The notes: generated by a model from the letters alone, not told the origin. Counted from the first letter of the stretch, positions 48,632 through 61,524 are shown. The stretch is DNA of 64,000 nt from Paraburkholderia aromaticivorans (GCF_012689525.1 NZ_CP051514.1:1240001-1304000); one strand, 5' to 3'. Translations and numbers: made by a program.

Positions 48632-50270
48632 GTGCAAAACTCTGACCCGATCCACGCAGCAGCACTGCGCGCGGACGCCGACCTCGACGTCCACGACCCT
48701 GCAAGTGGCAAGTTCTACCTCGTCGGCGGTGGCATCACTTCGTTAGCGGCAGCGGCGTTCCTGATTCGCGACGGGCATGTGCGCGGTTGCGACATCACCA
48801 TTCTGGAAGCGCCCGACAAACCCGGCGGCAGCCTAGACGGCGCCGGCACCGCGGAAGGCGGCTACATCGTACGTGGCGGGCGCATGCTCGAAAGCAAGTA
48901 TCTGTGTACCTATGACCTGTTCTCGTCGATCCCGACGCTGGATGACAGCAAGAGCGTGACGCAGGAGATCTTCGATTGGAACGAGACAATCAGAACCTCA
49001 TCGAAGTCGCGCCTCGTCAGGAACGGCAAACGCGAAGACGCGCCCGAATATGGACTCGACGAAAAACATCTGCTGGCGCTGGGCCGCCTGTCGATCGAAC
49101 CCGAAGTGATGCTCGGCAATAGCCGGATTTCGGACCACTTCGATTCGTCCTTCTTCGAGACCAATTTCTGGTTGATGTGGTGCACGACCTTCGCTTTTCA
49201 GCCGTGGCATAGCGCAGTAGAACTCCGGCGCTACATGCTGCGCTTCGCGTATGTGTCGGCCGGGTTCAACCAGTTGCATGGCATCATGCGTACGGTCTAC
49301 AACCAGTACGATTCGATGGTCCGGCCATTGCGCCGCTGGCTGGACGACCACGGCGTTGCGTTCCGGCCGGACACCCGGGTCACGAATCTGCTGTTCGACG
49401 AAACCGGTGCGGAAAAGCGCGTGCGCGGCATTGTCTGCGAAACCGCGCATCAGCGTATCGAACTGCCGGTAGGGCCGGCAGACAAGGTCATCGTCACGCT
49501 CGGCTCCATGACAGCCGCTTCCAGCCTGGGCGTCATGGACCGCCCCGCGGCTGTGACCAGCGCCGACGACACCGGCGCCTGGCGCCTCTGGAAAACCATC
49601 GCCGCGGGCCGCCCCGAATTCGGCCACCCGTCCGTCTTCGCGGATCACGCCGACGCCTCGAAGTGGCTATCGTTCACCGTGACCTTGCGCGACCCGACCC
49701 TGTTCCGGCTGATCCGCGACCTGACCGGCAACGTGCCGGGCGAAGGCGGTCTGACTACCTTTTCGGAGTCGAGCTGGCTGGCGTCGATCGTGCTGCCGCA
49801 TCAGCCGCATTTCATCGACCAACCCGCGGACATGCAGGTGTTGTGGGGCTACGGCTTGCGGGTCGACGAGCCCGGCGATTTTGTCGGCAAGCCCATGCAG
49901 GCCTGCACCGGCCGCGAAATCCTGACGGAGATGCTTGGCCATTTGCAGGTGGAGACCGGAGTCTGCCCGAATCCTCGAACACGCCAACTGCATCCCCTGC
50001 CTGATGCCATTCATCACGAGCCAGTTCCTGCCGCGCAGCCGTGGCGATCGGTTTGCCGTGGTGCCCGAAGGCTGGCAGAACCTCGCCTTCACCGGGCAGT
50101 TCTGCGAACTGCCCAACGACGTCGTGTTCACCGTCGAATACTCGGTGCGCTCGGCGCAGAACGCGCTGTATGCGCTGCTCGGACTCGATCTCGCGACGCC
50201 CGAGGTCTACAAGGGCCAGCATGATCCCCGGGTCGTCTACAAGGCATTTTCGACGCTACGGGACCGTTAG
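48632..50270 (+). pseudogene. ohyA: Oleate hydratase (myosin-cross-reactive antigen family), one-base frameshift
   Basis: An FAD enzyme that hydrates oleate to 10-hydroxystearate. The GTG start at 48632 has AGGAG six bases upstream. The FAD motif is FYLVGGGITSLAAAAFLIRD. Family blocks include RGGRMLESKYLCTYDLFSSI, FWLMWCTTFAFQPWHSAVEL and MRTVYNQYDSMVRPLRRWL. Near 49960 one extra G (ACCGGAG) shifts the frame; the real C terminus continues as ARILEHANCIPCLMPFITSQ to FSTLRDR at 50270. Corrected length is 545 residues, normal. It is either recently inactivated or a sequence error. Confidence 0.88.
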
Positions 50271-50330
50271 TCCGTGCCATGCGCAGCGCGCGGCTGACGA
50301 CTCGTACGGCGTCGCAGGAGGCATCGCTGC

Positions 50331-51176
50331 TCAGACGGCCGTACCTGCACTCGCCGCCAGTTCCACAATATCCGCCGTGATTTCATCCTGACGGACCTGG
50401 CGGTAATGCTGCGTCAGAGCTTCGAGCGTCTCTTTCACATTGGCGCGCGCGGCCAGCATGGCGCGCACGCGCGCTTCGTTTTCCGCGGCGAACGAGAGCA
50501 TCAATGCCTCGCACAACTCGACATAGATATACGCTTCGACCAGTCCCGCAAGCAGGCGGTCAAAAGGCAAGGTGAGCAACGGCGGCTGACTGCGCCGCAC
50601 GACCTGAAAGCGCGAAAAGTCAAACGTAATCAGGCGATGCTCGACGATCTCGCTATGGGCCGCGATACCTAGCACCGCGTGGATGACCGAGACTTCGGTG
50701 ACCACCCGTTGGTCGAGACGTAGATAAAGTGCGTCGGTAATACGGCTGGCGAGTGCGGGCACATCGTCGGCATGGGAGGCGGCCGGCGAACGCTAGGCAA
50801 ATGCGAGGCGACGTTCGTTTGCCGCGATCTCGCCGCGTGTGCCCACGAGCAGACACTCGCATGGCGCCGACGCGAGTCGGGACTGTACGCGGTTAAGGAT
50901 CTGCTCGTTGAATGAGCCGACAAAACCCTGCTCCGCGCACAGTCGGATGACGATCTGCGTGCCGCGCTCCGGCACGCGCATTGGCGCCCCGGCACCGTGC
51001 GCGAGTAAGGCGCCGATCGCGGCCCCGACTGTCGAAGCCGAAGAACGGATGCCGGGCAGCCGCCGTTGCGTTTCGCGCGAGCGGGCTGCCGCGATACCGC
51101 GCATTGCCCCAATCACGGCGTCGAGTTGCCGGGCAGTGGCGCTGCGCGATTCGATTTGGCTGAGTTTGCCGCTCAT
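50331..51176 (-). pseudogene. atpG: N-ATPase gamma subunit with an in-frame amber codon
   Basis: Last gene of the atpDCQRBEFAG operon. [20 protein letters not shown] starts the central-stalk subunit; RGTQIVIRLCAEQGFVGSFN is the conserved gamma block. A TAG at 50793-50795 follows RRLAFA; the same frame continues RSPAASHADDVPALASRITD to the C-terminal helix ANVKETLEALTQHYRQVRQD. Related proteins have Trp here, so TGG to TAG is likely. The codon lies in GCCTAGC, i.e. an altered CCTGG. Full length would be 281 residues. Confidence 0.85.
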
Positions 51177-52733
51177 CGCGCGCTCCCTGTGCCCGACGTG
51201 CCGCTGGTGGCTGGGAGCGTCAACTGCTGAACCAGTTCGCGAACCGCGGCGACCAGGGCGGCCTGCGCATCGGCGTTAAACGGTGCGGACGTCGAGCCCG
51301 CGTGCGCTTTCGCCAGTTCGGATTGCACGCGCTGGCTCTGCAGTCGTGCCGCCAGTTGCGTTCGCACCTGGGCAACGATCCCGGCCGGCGCCGCGTCGAA
51401 TACGCCCTCCGACAGTGCGGTGAGCAGCGCGATCTCGTCAATGGTACGCAGAGCGCTGAAGCGCGGCTGGGCAATCAGCGCACGGATGCGCTCCCCGCGA
51501 GCGATCTTGCCGGCGACACGCGCGTCCGTCAGACCGCCGAAGCGGCTGAACATTTCCAGCTCGAGGAACTGCGCGTAATCGAGGAGCAAGCGGCCCGATA
51601 CCTCGCGTAACGCCGGATGCTGCGCCTTGCCACCGACACGGCTCACGCTCAAGCCCACATCGACGGCCGGCCGCTGGTTCGCGGCGAACAGTCCGGCATC
51701 CAGCACAATCTGGCCGTCCGTGATCGAAATGAGGTTGGTCGGGATATACGCGGACAGGTTGCCCATGTCGGTTTCCGCAATCGGCAGCGCGGTCAGCAAA
51801 CCGCCCCCCAGTTTTGCTGACAGCTTCGCCGCACGCTCGAGTAGACGGGCATGAACGTAGAAGATGTCGCCAGGATAGGCCTCGCGTCCCGGCGGTTCGC
51901 GCGTCAGGAGCGCCAGTTCACGATGCGTCGCAGCATGTTTGGTGAGATCGTCGATGACGATTAGCGCGTGCTGTCCGCGATCGCGAAAGTACTCGGCAAT
52001 GGTGAAGCCCGCAAACGGTGCGATCCATTGCAGCCCGGGCGCCGATGCCGCGGCGGCGACAACGAAGATGCAGCGCTCGGGGGCACCATATTGACGCACG
52101 GATTCGATCACCCGCTGCACGGCGGTCGTGCGCTGGCCGATCGCGACATACACGCAGATCATGTCCGACTGCTTCTGGTTGACGATCGCATCGATGGCCA
52201 GGGCGGTTTTGCCGGTGGCGCGATCACCGATGATCAGTGCCCGCTGCCCGCTGCCCGCGGCCGATCGCGAACAGCGCATCGACGAGGAGCACACCGGTTT
52301 CGACCGGCTCGCTGACCAGATCACGCTCGATGATCGCCGGCGCCGGCCGTTCGACTGCCATGCGCATTGCCGCCACGATTGGCTTATCACGGTCGAGCGG
52401 CCGCCCGAGCGGGTCGATCACGCGCCCGAGCAGCCCTTCTCCGACCGGCACCTCCAACACAGTGCCGGTGCGTGTCACGCGCGCGCCCGCTTCGACCGCG
52501 GTCCCGTCGTCCAGCAGCACGACGCTGATCAGGTCAGCGTCCAGCGTGTGGGCAAAGCCCGTCGCGCCGCTGTCGAAATGGAGCAGTTCATTGAGGGCCG
52601 CGTCCGGCAGGCCCGAGACAAACGCGATGCCATCGCCGCACCGCTCGACCCGTCCGAGCGTCTCGGCATAGGGGGTCACAGCGGTGCGGGCCAGCGTGTT
52701 GCGCTGCGCCGCGAGCCACGGATCGTCGGCCAT
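51173..52733 (-). pseudogene. atpA: N-ATPase alpha subunit, frameshifted by a 7-bp tandem duplication
   Basis: Starts [20 protein letters not shown]. The first frame reaches [13 protein letters not shown] and is lost at 52239-52252, where the 7-mer gcccgct is present twice. Removing one copy restores [20 protein letters not shown] (Walker A GDRATGKT) and gives exactly 518 codons. The remainder is well conserved ([40 protein letters not shown]). The N-terminal region is shorter than in F-type alpha subunits, as expected for N-ATPases, which lack delta. The stop overlaps atpG by 3-4 nt. Confidence 0.9.
52239..52252. repeat. 7-bp tandem duplication disrupting atpA
   Basis: gcccgct occurs twice in tandem (52239-52245, 52246-52252), followed by a partial third gcccgc. 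Deleting one unit restores the alpha-subunit frame. Confidence 0.85.
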
Positions 52734-52734
52734 G

Positions 52735-53470
52735 TCAGCTGGGCACATGCTCGCTACCCAGCAGCGCCGCCTTGATCTGCGCGAGATCGGCGCCGAAGTT
52801 GTTGCGCACCACGGCGTGGGCGGCCCGCAGTTCCAACCCGGCAATCAGTTGCGGATCGACCTCGATCGCAAGAGACACCGCCCGGTTCAGGCACGCTGCG
52901 AGTGGCGTGGGGCAATGCTCCAGCTCCTGCGGACTCAGCGCACGCGGCGCGGCGAGCGTGAGCGCCACGCCGTCTGCACCGAGCTGCAAGCGAACCGGCT
53001 CGGGGAGTTGCGCAATGGCGTCGGCGAGACCGCCGACGAAGCCGCTCACGCGCACGTTCTCCGGCAACTTCGCGAGCAGCTTTGCCGCGATGTCGACGGC
53101 GAGCTGGGTGGCCTGGACCGCGACGAGTTTGTCCTGTTCGACGCGCGCGGCCTCGGCTTCGGCGTCGGCGGCCGCGCGCAGCCTGTCCGCATCGGCTTGC
53201 GCGGCAGCCAGTAAGGCGGCCTTTTCCGCCGCGCGTCCGCGGCCACCGCTTTCAGGGCGTCGCCACGCGCGGCGACCAGCTGCTGCGTCTCGCGAGCCGC
53301 TGTATCTCGCTCCAGAACCGCCGCGCGCTTCGCCGCGTCGGCGTCCGCGCCGCTTTCTGGCGCTCGGCGATGATCCCCGCGACCGGGCGGAACAGGAAGC
53401 GCGCCAGCAGCCAGATCAGGACCAGGGCATTGATCGTCTGCAGCGCGAGCGTCGACCAGTCGATTCGCAT
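52735..53470 (-). pseudogene. atpF: N-ATPase b-type stalk subunit, two frameshifts
   Basis: The membrane anchor is intact: MRIDWSTLALQTINALVLIW then LLARFLFRPVAGIIAERQKA. Near 53345 the frame shifts to ADADAAKRAAVLERDTAARE, and near 53235 to a third frame reading AALLAAAQADADRLRAAADA and LLAKLPENVRVSGFVGGLAD to the C terminus SEHVPS. The long C-terminal extension is typical of N-ATPase AtpF, which replaces delta. About 244 residues when corrected. As read, only a 72-residue anchor would be made. Confidence 0.82.
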
Positions 53471-53479
53471 GACCGCCGC

Positions 53480-53728
53480 CTATTTCACGAACGGGTTGGC
53501 AAACAGCAGGAGCAAGGCGATCACGAGGCAATAGATCGCCATTGTCTCGATCATGGCAAGCCCGACGAATAGCGTGCGAGACACGGTGCCGGCCGAGTCG
53601 GGCTGCCGCGCGATGGCATCCATCGCGGCTGCGACGGCGCGGCCTTCGGCAAGCGCCGGGCCGATCGCGCCGAACGATACGGCGAGCGCCGCGGCGGCGA
53701 TGCTGACGATTTCAATGAGGTTATTCAT
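53480..53728 (-). CDS. atpE: N-ATPase c (proteolipid) subunit
   Basis: An 82-residue double-helix proteolipid, intact. Helix 1 reads FGAIGPALAEGRAVAAAMDA, the polar loop RQPDSAGTVSR, and helix 2 LFVGLAMIETMAIYCLVIAL. The Glu in ALAEGRA together with the ET pair in MIETMA is the pattern of Na+-binding N-type rotor rings, so sodium rather than protons is the likely coupling ion (inference). The start overlaps the end of atpB (ATGA). Confidence 0.93.
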   Translation of the reverse strand: MNNLIEIVSIAAAALAVSFGAIGPALAEGRAVAAAMDAIARQPDSAGTVSRTLFVGLAMIETMAIYCLVIALLLLFANPFVK

Positions 53729-54421
53729 GAGGCTTCGCCCTTTTTCACACTAATGGGATGATGGGTATCGCTGATCGCAACACCGATGAACACCATCGAC
53801 AGAACGGCAAAAATATAGGCTTGCACGGCGCCCGTAAGCAGGTCCAATGCGCAGCGGAATGGGGACGAGCAGGCCAGCGAGCGAGAGAATGATGCCGATC
53901 ACGAACACACCGCTCATCACGTTGCCGAACAGGCGGACCACGAGAGAAAACGTGCGCGTGATCTGTTCGACGACGTTTAGCGGAATCATGACCCAGCTCG
54001 GTTCGGCAAAAGCAGCGAGGTAGCCCGCCGTGCCGCGCGTGCGAATGCCGTAGAAAATCGTCGCACCCAGCACGATCAGAGCGAGCGCGGCATCCGTCTC
54101 GAGGTGCGCGGTGGGCGGCGTCACACCCGGCACCAGGGCCGACCGGTTGGCGATCAGGAAAAAGAGAAACAGTGTGCCGATCAAAGCGCGATAGTTGGCG
54201 GGACCGGTTTGCATTGTGTCGCGGATCTGCTGATCGATCGTCTCGACCAGCAATTCCAGCACGCTTTGCACCTTGCCCGGCGTGAGCGACAGGTTGCGGG
54301 TCAGCTAGGCGGACACCGCGGCCATCAGGACGATGATTGCCCAGGTCGCCAGCACAGGCTCAGTGATGGACAGCGGACCGAGATGCAGAAGCGGCGCGGT
54401 GGCCAGCGGCGAAGCGGTCAT
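53725..54421 (-). pseudogene. atpB: N-ATPase a subunit with an amber codon and a frameshift
   Basis: MTASPLATAPLLHLGPLSIT begins the stator channel subunit. A TAG at 54305-54307 interrupts VLMAAVSA / LTRNLSLTPGKVQSVLEL (probably an original Trp in a CCTGG context). The frame continues through LIGTLFLFFLIANRSALVPG and SLVVRLFGNVMSGVFVIGII. Near 53855 a one-base shift occurs, after which LDLLTGAVQAYIFAVLSMVF and the C terminus to the TGA overlapping atpE are read. Total 232 codons plus one base. Confidence 0.85.
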
Positions 54422-54689
54422 GGCTGGCCTCCGTGGCGCCGCATTGCGATGGCGCGTGCGAGCAGAAAGCCGGCCATACCCGGCAAGCAGCGCCAATGCG
54501 CCGACGTGCGCGAGCATGAACAGCAGCGCACCGCTGAGCGCGAAGCGGGCAAGCTGCAACGCCAGCGCCGCTGCCGCGCGGCCCTCGGCGAAGAGCGGCC
54601 AGTTCCAGCGCAGCGACATGAAGTGCCACGCGCCGGCCAACGTGCCGAGCGCGAGTCCCATGGACAACTGTGCGATCAACGGCAACAGA

Positions 54690-54697
<8 letters not shown>
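54418..54697 (-). pseudogene. atpR: N-ATPase accessory subunit AtpR, one-base frameshift
   Basis: MTSLLPLIAQLSMGLALGTL starts a small three-helix membrane protein found only in N-ATPase operons. Near 54477 one extra base (GGGTATGG) shifts the frame; the corrected end reads MAGFLLARAIAMRRHGGQP with TGA overlapping the atpB start. Without correction it fuses to the first codons of atpB and ends at the atpB amber codon. Corrected length 92 residues. Confidence 0.8.
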
Positions 54698-56952
<2,255 letters not shown>

Positions 56953-57091
56953 ATCGAGGATTCCTTGCGGCCGCTTTTCAGATAGCCCCACGATACCGCC
57001 GCGATCGGCCGATAAGGTAACTTCCATCAAACGCATGAGAAATGACGCCTCGCAATACCTGAGCGGAAGACCGACTACTCCCTGCAAATTG

Positions 57092-57529
57092 TCACGAAGC
57101 GCCGACGAACGAACGGAAATTCATTTCCGCCGCGCGGATCTGCTCGGCGCAACTTTCATACAACCAGCCCGCGTCGCCGTCTGCGCGATACATCCCCCGG
57201 CACATACCTTTGATGCTGATTGTGGAGGCTCCACTATCGTCGGTCGTTCTCGTCGCCCACACATAGACGGCGCCGAACACGTGCGGCTCGGCGGTTTCGA
57301 TCGCCGTTTCGTCGGCGCGGCGGATCGGCGTCACTGAACGCTGGGCAACGTACGTCTTCGTCAGGCTCCAAAGGCGATCGCAATCTGCGTGTGTGGAACA
57401 TTCCACCGACGCGTGGGTGCGTGCCTCTTCGAGTTGGATCTCGGTATCGCGAAGCGCAGCAACGCGTGTCTGCGTAGTGCATGCCGCAAGCCCGGCGATG
57501 GCACAGGCCAGAATCAATCTATTGTCCAT
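57092..57529 (-). CDS. Putative lipoprotein of unknown function
   Basis: A 145-residue exported protein. [20 protein letters not shown] has lipobox LAAC. The mature part contains several Cys ([40 protein letters not shown]) that may form disulfides. No family recognised. It lies just upstream of atpD on the same strand but 140 bp away and is probably a separate gene. Confidence 0.7.
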   Translation of the reverse strand: MDNRLILACAIAGLAACTTQTRVAALRDTEIQLEEARTHASVECSTHADCDRLWSLTKTYVAQRSVTPIRRADETAIETAEPHVFGAVYVWATRTTDDSGASTISIKGMCRGMYRADGDAGWLYESCAEQIRAAEMNFRSFVGAS

Positions 57530-57551
57530 GTGCGCTCATTCCCCCGATGAA

Positions 57552-58064
57552 TCAGCACATCCATTCGAGATTCTGGGATTTGGCGATGTGCCGCTTAAGT
57601 CCACTGACAAAAGCCGAAAGCGCGATGTGTGCGCCGTGATGAACCTCGCTCGCAGTGACTTTGCATTCGGCGACGGCCGGTTTGCCCACAATCTGCTGCA
57701 TCTCACGCAGGACTTTGTCAGCGCCTCGTCCACCGAAGCTGCAAAAGAACGCCACTTGCGGCAGCCGCGCCCGATTCTCGATGAGGTAAGAACGCACCGG
57801 TGCCGATACCGAACCGGCCCAGACGGGCGATCCGATGACCACAAGGTCGTACGCCAAGACATCCAGCCCCGCCGGTCCGATTTCAACGTGCCGCTTGCGG
57901 ATGGCATCGAACAGTGAGCGCAGATAGCCGCCAGGCCCTTCACGATTGCTGCAATCGCAGATCTCTTCAAGATCGGTGGCCAGCATCTTGGCGAGCGCCG
58001 ACGCGAGCGAACGTGTGGTGCCGGTACGCGAGTAATAGACGACAAGAATTTTCGCTTCGGGCAT
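57552..58064 (-). CDS. Flavodoxin-family protein
   Basis: A 170-residue protein. MPEAKILVVYYSRTGTTRSL contains the FMN phosphate-binding loop (SRTGTT), then DLVVIGSPVWAGSVSAPVRS and VAFFCSFGGRGADKVLREMQ supply the isoalloxazine-binding loops. AGGAG lies 7 nt before the ATG. It acts as an FMN electron carrier or quinone reductase in the cytosol. An FNR-like box with TATGCT at class II spacing lies upstream. Confidence 0.87.
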   Translation of the reverse strand: MPEAKILVVYYSRTGTTRSLASALAKMLATDLEEICDCSNREGPGGYLRSLFDAIRKRHVEIGPAGLDVLAYDLVVIGSPVWAGSVSAPVRSYLIENRARLPQVAFFCSFGGRGADKVLREMQQIVGKPAVAECKVTASEVHHGAHIALSAFVSGLKRHIAKSQNLEWMC

Positions 58065-58153
58065 TTTCGATCTCCTGAGCGCACGCCGCCATGCGCTCAC
58101 ATGCGGGATTCGCAGTGCATGCCACGAGCATAGGTGCGGTTGGGCGCGTTCTC

Positions 58154-58167
58154 ATGATCCATGTCAA
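58154..58167 (-). promoter_or_regulatory. FNR/ANR-type box upstream of the flavodoxin gene
   Basis: The minus strand reads TTGACATGGATCAT, one mismatch. TATGCT at 58132-58127 begins 28.5 bp from the centre. The flavodoxin start is at 58064. Confidence 0.62.
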
Positions 58168-58370
58168 GCGATGAACTTGAGTGTCATTACCACGCCGTGG
58201 CGTGTAGGAAATCCCCGACAAGAGCGCGGGACACCCTACGTAAGGCTCAGCGCCGCCTGATTTCTATCGGCCATGCAGTGACCGACACTTAATTTCAGGA
58301 CAGAAGCAATCGAAAGCCCTCGCGACGCCCTCGATAAGCGCGCCGAGGTTGACCTGTAAGGAGACCAGCC

Positions 58371-58610
58371 ATGCCGAACGATACTTTTTCCGTCCGCGCC
58401 ACGGCGCTGGTCGGACAACCGCAAGACACATGCGACGCCGCCAGTGAGTTCGATGAAATTCTTGCGCTGGCCCGCGAGTCCGGGATGCTGATCACGCTGG
58501 ATGGGCAAATCGGCCGGGAGAAATACCAAAGCATCGCGGGCTCGCTGCACGCCTTCAGACGCTTTGCTGAAGCGCTCTGCAACAACTTCGGCCAACGCGC
58601 GGCAATGTGA
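58371..58610 (+). CDS. Small protein of unknown function
   Basis: A 79-residue protein, MPNDTFSVRATALVGQPQDT, with helical SEFDEILALARESGMLITLD and a C-terminal helix (HAFRRFAEALCNNFGQRAAM). A good RBS (AAGGAG) precedes the ATG. No family recognised. It lies 36 bp upstream of the metallo-beta-lactamase gene and is probably in its operon. Confidence 0.62.
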   Translation: MPNDTFSVRATALVGQPQDTCDAASEFDEILALARESGMLITLDGQIGREKYQSIAGSLHAFRRFAEALCNNFGQRAAM

Positions 58611-58646
58611 CGGGCGGGCGGCTCATCCGCCAAAAGAGGTGAAGCC

Positions 58647-60107
58647 ATGAAGCTGACTTTTCTAGGTGCGGCAGAAACCGTCACCGGCTCGCGGTATCTG
58701 CTGGAGGGAGCCGGCCTTCGGGTGCTGATCGACTGCGGGCTCTTTCAGGGCACAAAGAATCTGCGCCTGCTTAACTGGAGCGCGTTCCCGGTTCCGGTCG
58801 AAACACTCGATGCGCTGATCCTGACGCATGCCCACCTGGATCACAGCGGCTATCTGCCAGTCCTCGCGCGGATGGGATATCGGGGACCCGTCTATTGCAC
58901 CCGTGGCACCCGCGACCTGTGCGAAGTGTTGTTGCGCGACAGCGCCAATCTGCAGGAAGAAGAGGCTGCTTTCGCGAACCGGCATGGATTTTCGAAACAT
59001 CATCCGGCGCTGCCGCTATACACGCTCGAAGACGCCGAAAACGCGCTGCAGTTGCTCGTGCCACGTGAGTTCGATGTACCGAAGCAACTGAACGAGCAAG
59101 CGTGCTTCCGGCTGTTGCCGTCCGGGCACATTCTCGGCGCCGCCAGCGTCGTGGTGTGCATGGAAGGCAAGGTGATCGCGTTCTCGGGCGACGTTGGCCG
59201 TCCGAACGATCCGATCATGCGCGCACCCATGCCGCTTGCGCACGCCGACTATCTGGTGGTCGAGTCCACCTACGGGGATCGTCTGCACGATAGCGCGGAT
59301 CCGGCCACCGAACTCGCCGACATCTTCGCGCGCACCTTCCAGCACGGTGGTGTGGTCGTGATTCCATGTTTCGCGGTCGGCCGTGCGCAATCCATTCTTC
59401 ACTACATCGCCCGCCTGAAGGCATCTGGCCGGATGGCCAATGTGCCGGTTTTTCTCGACAGCCCGATGGCGTCGAGCGTCACGCAACTGTACCGGCATCA
59501 CGTGGGAGAGCATCGCCTCACGATGACCGAAGCCAACGCGATCAGCAGCGCGGCCGAGATGGTGCGTACCGTCGACGAATCCAAAGCCGTCTCGGCCCGG
59601 CACGGTCCGATGGTGGTGATCGCCGGCAGCGGGATGGCAACCGGCGGGCGGGTCGTGCATCACTTGAAGGCGTTCGCGCCCGATAGCCGCAATGCGATCG
59701 CGCTAGTCGGCTACCAGGCGACCGGCACACGCGGCACGGCACTTGCCGCCCATATGCCCGAGATCAAGATTCATGGCGGCTATGTGCCTGTGCGGGCTTC
59801 AGTCGTCACGCTTTCGTCGCTGTCCGCGCATGCGGACTACTAGGAACTGACGACCTGGCTTCACTCCATCTCAGTGCCGCCGGAACGAACGTTCGTCACC
59901 CACGGCGAGCCTGGCGCCGCTGACGCGCTGCGGCGTCATATCGAAGAAACGCTTCACTGGCGCTGCGAGGTACCCACCTACCTCGAATCCGTCGAACTGC
60001 CCGGAAAGGCTGGCGATGCAGACATTCATCCCTGCGCGGCAACGGCGATGTCCGACCCTGAAATGGCTGATCCGGATCAATCGGCCAGCCGTCCCGAAGT
60101 GACCTAA
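58647..60107 (+). pseudogene. MBL-fold RNA-processing-type hydrolase (beta-CASP family) with an in-frame amber codon
   Basis: Starts MKLTFLGAAETVTGSRYLLE. Metallo-beta-lactamase motif LILTHAHLDHSGYLPVLARM; beta-CASP blocks GDVGRPNDPIMRAPM, VIPCFAVGRAQSILHYIARL, VIAGSGMATGGRVVHHLKAF and the C-terminal SSLSAHADY. The frame then meets TAG at 59841-59843 and continues ELTTWLHSISVPPERTFVTH to a TGA at 60107. Without the stop it has 486 residues, a normal length. TACTAGG would arise from TACCAGG (Gln) at a CCAGG site. The family cleaves RNA. Confidence 0.85.
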
Positions 60108-60247
60108 TCAACGTATCTCGTAAGCAGCCGGGAAAAGACAAGGAATCGGGATCATCAAGGAATGCGTCGATGGTGTTTTTGCAGGCTGAAAACCGCATGC
60201 ACACAATCAAGGCGGTACTCATGGCGACACTCGCTTAAGGAATCATC

Positions 60248-61159
60248 ATGCGCATTCTGATCGCACTGGGCGGTAACGCGTTGCTTCGGCGCGGCGAGCC
60301 GATGACGATGGCCCACCAGATCGCCAATATCCGCCGCGCCGCACAGCAGATCGCGCGGCTCGCAGACGGCAATCAATTGATCGTCGCGCACGGTAATGGA
60401 CCCCAGGTCGGCCTGCTGGCATTGCAGGCCGCCACCGCGGGTGCGGCTGGTGCGACGCCCCTCGATGTACTCGACGCCGAATCGGAAGGCATGATCGGTT
60501 ATCTGCTCGAGCAGGAACTGGCTAACGCCTTGCCGCCGCAACGGCAGGTGGCGACGCTGCTGACGCGCGTCAAGGTCGACGCAGACGACCCCGCCTTCAT
60601 TCACCCCACCAAGCCAATCGGTCCGCTTTACACAGAGGCGCAGGCGGAACGTCTGGTGATCAGCACCAGCTGGACCGTCGCTCGGGACGGCGCCGGTTTC
60701 CGGCGCGTCGTCGCGTCGCCGAAACCGCGACGCATCGCGGCGCTTCAGCCCATTCAATGGTTGCTCGACCACGATACCGTGGTGATCGCGGCCGGCGGCG
60801 GCGGAATTCCGGTCACGGTTGCAGCGGATGGCCGCACTCGCTGCGGCGTGGAGGCTGTGATCGACAAGGACCTGTGCAGCGCGCTGCTTGCGGCTGAGAT
60901 CGACGCCGATCTGCTGTTGATCGCGACCGATGTCGATGCGGTTTATGCCGACTGGCACACGCCCTGCGAACGTGTACTGCAAGAGGTATCGGTGACGGGA
61001 CTCCGGTCGATGCCTTTCCCGGCCGGCTCAATGGGACCGAAAGTCGAGGCAGCATGCGAGTTCGTCTTGCGCACCGGCCGGCCGGCAGTCATCGGCTCAC
61101 TCGGCCGAATCGAGGCAATGGCAAACGGCACGGCAGGCACGCGTGTCTTGTGCGCCTAA
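60248..61159 (+). CDS. arcC: Carbamate kinase
   Basis: A 303-residue amino-acid kinase-fold enzyme, MRILIALGGNALLRRGEPMT, LIVAHGNGPQVGLLALQAAT, IPVTVAADGRTRCGVEAVID, LIATDVDAVYADWHTPCERV and PAGSMGPKVEAACEFVLRTG. It makes ATP from carbamoyl phosphate, the last step of arginine fermentation. arcA and arcB are absent from the window. AAGGAA precedes the ATG. It is intact and fits a low-oxygen energy role. Confidence 0.92.
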   Translation: MRILIALGGNALLRRGEPMTMAHQIANIRRAAQQIARLADGNQLIVAHGNGPQVGLLALQAATAGAAGATPLDVLDAESEGMIGYLLEQELANALPPQRQVATLLTRVKVDADDPAFIHPTKPIGPLYTEAQAERLVISTSWTVARDGAGFRRVVASPKPRRIAALQPIQWLLDHDTVVIAAGGGGIPVTVAADGRTRCGVEAVIDKDLCSALLAAEIDADLLLIATDVDAVYADWHTPCERVLQEVSVTGLRSMPFPAGSMGPKVEAACEFVLRTGRPAVIGSLGRIEAMANGTAGTRVLCA

Positions 61160-61201
61160 ACAGCGTTCGGCGATCGGTTAGCCCGCGCCTCCGAATTCCG
61201 A

Positions 61202-61215
61202 TTGACCGAGATCAA
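61202..61215 (+). promoter_or_regulatory. FNR/ANR-type box upstream of the acetate kinase stub
   Basis: TTGACCGAGATCAA matches the consensus exactly. The class II hexamer position (61237-61242) reads TAAGTG, partial. The stub starts at 61317. Confidence 0.6.
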
Positions 61216-61316
61216 AGGCCAAGGCCTGCGGGCGACTAAGTGCCCAGACATCCGGAAACTGTTGCGTCGCACAACTCCCGTGCGGTCGAACGCACGTTGG
61301 AAGGCCCGATCCGATC

Positions 61317-61502
61317 ATGAGCACCCCACTCCTGCTGACGTTCAATCCCGGTTCCTCAACCATCAAGATAGGCCTATACAGCGTACTCGACAGCGCGGCG
61401 TCGAGAATCGCTCATGGGTTAATCGATCTACGCCATCAACCATTGTGGCGTCTCGTCACGATTGGGGAGATCGGCCGGATCGCCGTCGGCGCACCCAGAT
61501 GA
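61317..61502 (+). pseudogene. ackA: Acetate kinase N-terminal stub
   Basis: MSTPLLLTFNPGSSTIKIGL is the start of acetate/butyrate kinases (NxGSSSxK-type phosphate loop), but only about 60 codons remain of roughly 400. The sequence drifts after RIAHGLIDLRHQ and stops at 61502, directly before the FNR-type promoter of the next gene. A deletion fused the stub to that promoter. Only the retained upstream FNR-type box hints at former regulation. Confidence 0.72.
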
Positions 61503-61524
61503 AGGGTTTCGCGCTACCGCGCTG

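Noticed and set aside
60067..60080. CTGATCCGGATCAA as an FNR box for carbamate kinase
   Set aside because: It has one mismatch and lies inside the 3' part of the MBL reading frame, 168 bp from arcC. I kept it out of the box count.
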